Source: Gavia stellata (lineage: Eukaryota > Chordata > Aves > Gaviiformes > Gaviidae). From it: a DNA stretch of 64,000 nucleotides. The DNA is taken from the NCBI RefSeq assembly GCF_030936135.1, contig NC_082595.1:17993930-18057929 (forward strand), written 5' to 3'. Position 1 is the first letter of the stretch. The number at the start of each line of letters is the position of its first letter. Below are positions 61,301 to 64,000 of this stretch, in pieces. A program made the position numbers and the translations under genes. The notes beneath the pieces were generated by a model. That model was not told the origin of the DNA and searched no databases. It saw nothing but the letters and a program-made list of their open reading frames with translations.

Positions 61301-62574
61301 AGACATTCACAAACACAGGGCTAGCAGCTGAGCATGCCCACTCACCAGAAACGCATACCCAGAGCTCAGTAGCTTGCTGTCTCATTCTTGCTACTATCAC
61401 CTTGCTTCTCTGCCAGCTGGTGAGTGTGGCAGGGAAGGAATAATATGTCAAATGTAAAATTGATACCATGATGAAAGGTCTTAACTGTGTTTAAAATTGA
61501 CAGAAGGTGTGGTTTGAGTGAGATGATTAAGAGGCTTTCCTAAAGGCCTTTGGAATTCCAAAATTGCATTGTTCCTGTATTTTTCTTCCAAATTTAGAAG
61601 GTATGTGTAGGGATGAAGATAGTTACCCTAAATTAACTATATCTCTGTGTCTGGGAGCAGCTGACAAGTGTAGACCACGCTAAATGGTAGGGTGAGGCTG
61701 GGCACTTCATTCGTTGAAGTCACTGCAGTTTCTGACATATTTCATTTGTTTTCAAGGGTCAAAGGCCAACTGAATTGCTTTCCTAAATGCTGTAATCCCC
61801 CCCCCACGTTGTGCTCACCAGTTTTATATCTTTAAGGTAGTCATAAAAATGACAATCCTGTAAAATGCTGCCTGTGATCTTCAAACTAATGGATAGTCAG
61901 TAGCTTTGGGAAGCCAATTACATCTGTAGCCAGGGATGAACAGGGAATTGAGGGGCTTTTGTTTGTTCCTAACACCACTCCCCTCCATACACACTTCAGA
62001 AAATCCTTTTAAAATTCACTTAGCAATATTGCTGTCTGACTCAGAACAGTGAGATTCTGCCATTTTAGTAGAGACACATGCCATTTTTATCAAATAAACA
62101 TTAATTTAGTGTTCTTTCTTCATTGCATCTGGTGGCAGTTCACAAATGCTTGCCACTCCCTTTAAGAACAACATAACACAAGGCAAAGCTGAAGTATGGG
62201 GAAGTGGAGAATCATGTGCTAATGATACGTGGATGTCCAAAGATGCAGAAAAGCATACCAGTATTTTTGACTACCATATACCAGCTAAGCAATTTGTCTC
62301 AGTGACTTGACCTCAGTAACACTGGCAGCCTTTGGGCAGGGTGTGGGGAATGTTAGCATTGAAGCCTTTTTACTTGCAGCTCTTCTTACTTGCAGCCCCT
62401 ATCTGCTGAATCAGATGATTAATTTTTATTTGTCATCTTTTTGTCTTTTACTTAATAACCTCTTTTTGCTTTCTGTTTTTAAGCAAGAAAAATAAACTTT
62501 TGTTCTTTTTAGGTTTTCACAAGGTAATGGAAGGAATCCACAAAGCCACTGAACTTGGCTACCGTCCTGTTAAG
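43253..62574 (+). CDS. MOCS1: MOCS1, 5' part: molybdenum cofactor biosynthesis radical-SAM enzyme (MOCS1A N-terminal half)
   Basis: Spliced coding sequence joining 43253-43378, 51549-51681, 52363-52530, 57408-57572 and 62513-62574 (654 bases, 218 codons, no stop or frame break, GT/AG at every junction). The product starts with an Arg- and Ala-rich, acid-free leader (residues 1-42), consistent with mitochondrial import. The radical-SAM domain follows: the CxxxCxxC 4Fe-4S motif is C83, C87 and C90, the SAM-binding TGGEP is 128-132, TTNG is 157-160 and NISLDT is 179-184. Family knowledge: MOCS1A/MoaA converts GTP with SAM to 3',8-cyclo-7,8-dihydro-GTP, and MOCS1B/MoaC then makes cyclic pyranopterin monophosphate, the first step of molybdenum cofactor synthesis in mitochondria. 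Residues from 50 on match vertebrate MOCS1 closely from memory. The C-terminal second Fe-S cluster, GTP site and MOCS1B part lie beyond the window, so the gene is cut by the window edge, not broken. Confidence 0.97.
43386..43422 (+). other. Predicted G-quadruplex just after the intron 1 donor
   Basis: Five G-runs of at least three (43386-43389, 43393-43395, 43403-43408, 43414-43418, 43420-43422) are separated by loops of 3, 7, 5 and 1 bases, satisfying the standard G3+N1-7 rule. It is on the coding strand, so it is also present in the pre-mRNA, starting 7 bases downstream of the GT of the first splice donor. Confidence 0.6.
43521..43534 (+). promoter_or_regulatory. Possible CTCF core
   Basis: The core AGGGGGCGC (43526-43534) is a perfect match to the central CTCF recognition bases, but the flank before it is imperfect. 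It lies early in intron 1 inside the CpG island. Occupancy is speculative. Confidence 0.3.
44184..44216. repeat. Inverted repeat, 11-bp stem, in MOCS1 intron 1
   Basis: GCTGCATTTGG (44184-44194) pairs exactly with CCAAATGCAGC (44206-44216), loop of 11 bases. Confidence 0.9.
48085..48170 (-). mobile_element. MIR-type SINE fragment
   Basis: On the plus strand, CCACACAGGTGGATGGCAGACC (near 48107-48128), then AGGAACAGAACCGCTGCCTCCTG, matches the complement of the MIR core (TCACACAG..AGTGGCAGAGC.GGGA..GAACCC...CTCCTG). It lies in MOCS1 intron 1. Confidence 0.5.
49230..49259 (+). repeat. Poly-C tract
   Basis: 30 bases, all C except A49236, with an uninterrupted run of 23 C at 49237-49259. The length may be affected by sequencing error. 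The minus strand can form G-quadruplexes and the plus strand an i-motif. It is in MOCS1 intron 1. Confidence 0.95.
51549..51681 (+). CDS. MOCS1: MOCS1 coding exon 2 (start of radical-SAM domain)
   Basis: Acceptor TTTTCATTGCAG ends at 51548; donor GTAAGT starts at 51682. It encodes residues 43-86 plus the first base of codon 87. It contains the conserved [17 protein letters not shown] stretch and [11 protein letters not shown], which carries the first cluster cysteine (C83). It enters in phase 0 and leaves in phase 1, so the codon for C87 is split by intron 2. Confidence 0.97.
51682..52362 (+). other. MOCS1: MOCS1 intron 2 (681 bases)
   Basis: Shortest intron of the window, GTAAGT to TTTCAG, phase 1. 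It interrupts the codon of the second cluster cysteine. No repeat or other feature is recognised in it. Confidence 0.9.
52363..52530 (+). CDS. MOCS1: MOCS1 coding exon 3 (Fe-S cysteine and GGEP motif)
   Basis: Acceptor TCTTTGTTTCAG ends at 52362; donor GTGAGT starts at 52531. Its first two bases complete C87, then RYCMPEEGV supplies C90. [15 protein letters not shown] (residues 128-142) is the SAM-binding GGEP region. The last base begins a Gly codon finished by exon 4. Confidence 0.97.
52531..57407 (+). other. MOCS1: MOCS1 intron 3 (4,877 bases)
   Basis: GTGAGT to TTCCTAG, phase 1. It contains an ERVL-type LTR-start fragment around 54496-54605 and a short GTTT repeat near 57311-57328 close to the acceptor. 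Otherwise it is unremarkable AT-rich sequence. Confidence 0.9.
54496..54605 (+). mobile_element. Fragment resembling the 5' end of an avian ERVL-type LTR
   Basis: TGTACTGGTTTGGGCTGGGA (54496-54515), followed by TAGAGTTAAT, is a close match to the start of a common neoavian endogenous-retrovirus LTR, including the initial TG. Similarity fades after about 110 bases (decayed GTAGCTGG and TTTTGGATTTAGG words). No internal retroviral genes are present nearby, so it is a truncated solo LTR or a chance LTR-like remnant. The family name is from memory. Confidence 0.6.
57408..57572 (+). CDS. MOCS1: MOCS1 coding exon 4 (TTNG and SLD strands)
   Basis: Acceptor TTATTTTCCTAG ends at 57407; donor GTACAG starts at 57573. 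It encodes residues 144-197 plus split Gly codons at both ends. It includes [12 protein letters not shown] (157-168), [12 protein letters not shown] (179-190) and EFIVRRK (191-197), all hallmark stretches of MOCS1A. It enters and leaves in phase 1. Confidence 0.97.
57573..62512 (+). other. MOCS1: MOCS1 intron 4 (4,940 bases)
   Basis: GTACAG to CTTTTTAG, phase 1. It contains a possible CR1 3'-tip remnant near 58265-58325 and a C run near 61797-61806. No coding sequence is recognised. Confidence 0.9.
58240..58325 (+). mobile_element. Possible CR1 3'-tip remnant
   Basis: TTGGGCTTCCTTCCAACCTAAA (near 58268-58289), followed by TGATTTGATCTTG and CATTCTATTTCTG, resembles the last 60 bases of avian CR1 (CTTTTCCAACCTAAATGATTCTGTGATTCTATG) with indels. 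The fragment is very short. Confidence 0.35.
62513..62574 (+). CDS. MOCS1: MOCS1 coding exon 5
   Basis: Acceptor TTGTTCTTTTTAG ends at 62512; donor GTAAAG starts at 62575. The two first bases complete Gly198, followed by [20 protein letters not shown] (199-218). This matches the corresponding human segment except for a few substitutions. It ends in phase 0. The next exon is not in the window. Confidence 0.96.
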
Positions 62575-64000
62575 GTAAAGCCAGTGTTTATTTAGTCTGG
62601 AGCTGTTGTGTTTTACCATAAATGGTGATAAAAGACACAGCTCACCTGATGAGGATTCACACCCCCTCTGTGAATAGTTTTTGATAAGACTGAAGAAAAA
62701 TTTTAGATTGAAGATCACATCAAGAGGTGATGGGGGAAATTCATATTATCTCCTCATGGAGCTGAGTGTACTGGTTCCCTCTGCCACAAAGCCTATTGAT
62801 TGCCTAGCTGTAGGCTACAGGGTGGTCCTGCTCTGAACTTGCCTCTTCCTACCCCCTCTATTGATTTGGCACTTGTCTGACCCAGCTGTGAACTTGGCCA
62901 AGGGAGTTAACAGTCAGAAAACTATCCTGCAGACATTAATTTTCTCTTGGTTTATCTCCTTCAGCTACTTACAGCAGACTCTGAGGAGTGCCAGTGTGAG
63001 AGTAAGGGAAAGGGAGTCCTCCTTTTGGGGGTGCAGGTAAACCAACTTAGCTGTAACATGAAACTTCACCCTAGCTAACTCAGTTGTTTGCCGTTCTGCA
63101 GCTGTGATTCCCTTCAGTTTCTCCAGTGCTTTGGAACATGTGTAAGTGTGTTAGGCTATAGAGCTATGAAAAACACTTGAAATTAAACTAGGTTTTAGGT
63201 TTTCCTGGCCCCTCACTACAAGAAGGACATTGAGGTGCTGGAGTGTGTCCAGAGAAGGGCAATGAAGCTGGTGAGGGGTCTGGAGCACAAGTCTTATGAG
63301 GAACGGCTGAGGGAACTGGGGTTGTTCAGCCTGGAGAAGAGGAGGCTGAGGAGAGACCTCATCGCTCTCTACAACTACCTGAAAGGAGGTTGCAAAGAGG
63401 TGGGTCTCTTCTCCCAAGTGACTAGCGATAGGACAAGAGGAAATGGCCTCAAGTTCTGCCAGGGGAGGTTTAGACTGGATATTAGGAACAATTTCTTTAC
63501 TGAGAGAGTGGTGAGACACTGGAATAAACTGCCCAGGGAAGTGGTGGAGTCACCATCCCTGGAGGTGTTCAAGGAATGTGTGGACGAGGCATTGTGGGAC
63601 ATGGTTTAGTGGGCATGGTGGTGTTAGTTGATGGTTGGACTTGATGATCTTACAGGTCTTTTCCAACCTTAGTGATTCTGTGATCCTGAGAATCATGTTG
63701 CACGATGCTCAGACATACAAGTCTGCCTTGCTAACAGGGAGTGTTTTAGCAACTGCACAGCTATCTGTTGTTCTTCAGATAAAGCAGAGAGGATCTGAGG
63801 CTCCAATGTAAATATTGTTTATGAGGAGTGTGTGGAAAACTCAGTTTTAACCTCTTTCTTTTTGGAGGAAGGCAGAGCTAGTCATCTCTCAACCTATGGT
63901 TATGGAGTGTGCTGTGAACACTTCCTGGTCTGGGGCATTTGCCTGTCATCTGCCAAAAAGAGTGCTGTAGAAGGTACCCTTCCAGTACTTTTACAGAAGT
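62575..64000 (+). other. MOCS1: MOCS1 intron 5, partial
   Basis: It starts GTAAAG and runs off the window. About a third of the visible part is a 5'-truncated CR1 (63205-63690). No exon 6 is seen; the expected continuation of MOCS1 after the conserved GYRPVK is absent from the remaining sequence. Confidence 0.85.
63205..63690 (+). mobile_element. CR1 LINE, 5'-truncated 3' end
   Basis: About 490 bases, closely matching the 3' end of avian CR1. The frame 63235-63609 reads as the C-terminal tail of CR1 ORF2, with the typical [21 protein letters not shown] and RNNFF...[14 protein letters not shown] stretches, and ends at a stop at the normal place. The end shows ATTCTGTG (63675-63682) followed by a degenerate copy, the usual CR1 terminal repeat. 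It is 5' truncated, so not mobile. The open frame suggests a younger insertion than the 12-kb copy. It lies in MOCS1 intron 5 in the sense orientation. Confidence 0.93.

Noticed and set aside
63151..63519. 122-codon minus-strand frame over the 63-kb CR1
   Set aside because: Antisense shadow of the CR1 ORF2 tail.
63235..63609. 124-codon plus-strand frame as a host gene or MOCS1 exon
   Set aside because: It is the C-terminal tail of CR1 ORF2, not MOCS1; its start is inside the repeat and it lacks catalytic domains.
1..64000. CRISPR array, operon, tRNA or rRNA genes
   Set aside because: No spaced identical repeats, no cloverleaf or rRNA-like sequence; intron-containing vertebrate gene structure makes bacterial features inappropriate.

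Overview
This is vertebrate, almost certainly bird, nuclear DNA. It is mostly AT-rich non-coding sequence with one intron-containing gene, a single strong CpG island, few transposons, and CR1 retrotransposon pieces as the dominant repeat. Two CR1 copies still end in the typical 8-bp repeat (ATTCTRTG). A fragment resembling the start of an avian ERVL-type LTR in a MOCS1 intron fits a neoavian bird, but the species cannot be fixed from this window.

Region 1 to about 42.4 kb: I find no gene I can support. It is intergenic sequence upstream of MOCS1, sprinkled with transposon remains: several very old CR1 fragments on both strands (about 3.1-3.64, 6.08-6.2, 7.09-7.23, 11.0-11.25, 19.3-19.56 and 30.83-31.98 kb), one better preserved CR1 3' end (12.03-12.47 kb), MIR-type SINE fragments (best at 17.97-18.22 kb), ancient amniote palindromic repeats, a 160-bp polypyrimidine tract (38.76-38.92 kb) and a few perfect hairpins. 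A homeodomain-core-rich AT stretch at 41.4-41.75 kb is a candidate regulatory element.

Region 42.8-43.8 kb: a CpG island promoter with a ZNF143-type motif, an inverted CCAAT box, the first coding exon of MOCS1 and a G-quadruplex-forming stretch just behind the first splice donor.

Region 43.25-64 kb: the 5' part of MOCS1 on the plus strand, with five coding exons (43253-43378, 51549-51681, 52363-52530, 57408-57572, 62513-62574). They join without a frame break into the first 218 codons. These encode an Arg-rich leader and the N-terminal radical-SAM half of MOCS1A, the mitochondrial enzyme of the first step of molybdenum cofactor synthesis. The rest of the gene (C-terminal MOCS1A and the MOCS1B part) lies beyond the window. 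Intron 5 carries a relatively young CR1 insertion with a residual open frame; intron 3 carries the LTR fragment.

Nothing here looks like a novel multi-gene system. The items most worth checking are the regulatory candidates near the promoter, the long decayed CR1 at 31 kb, and two adjacent short reading frames at 36 kb.
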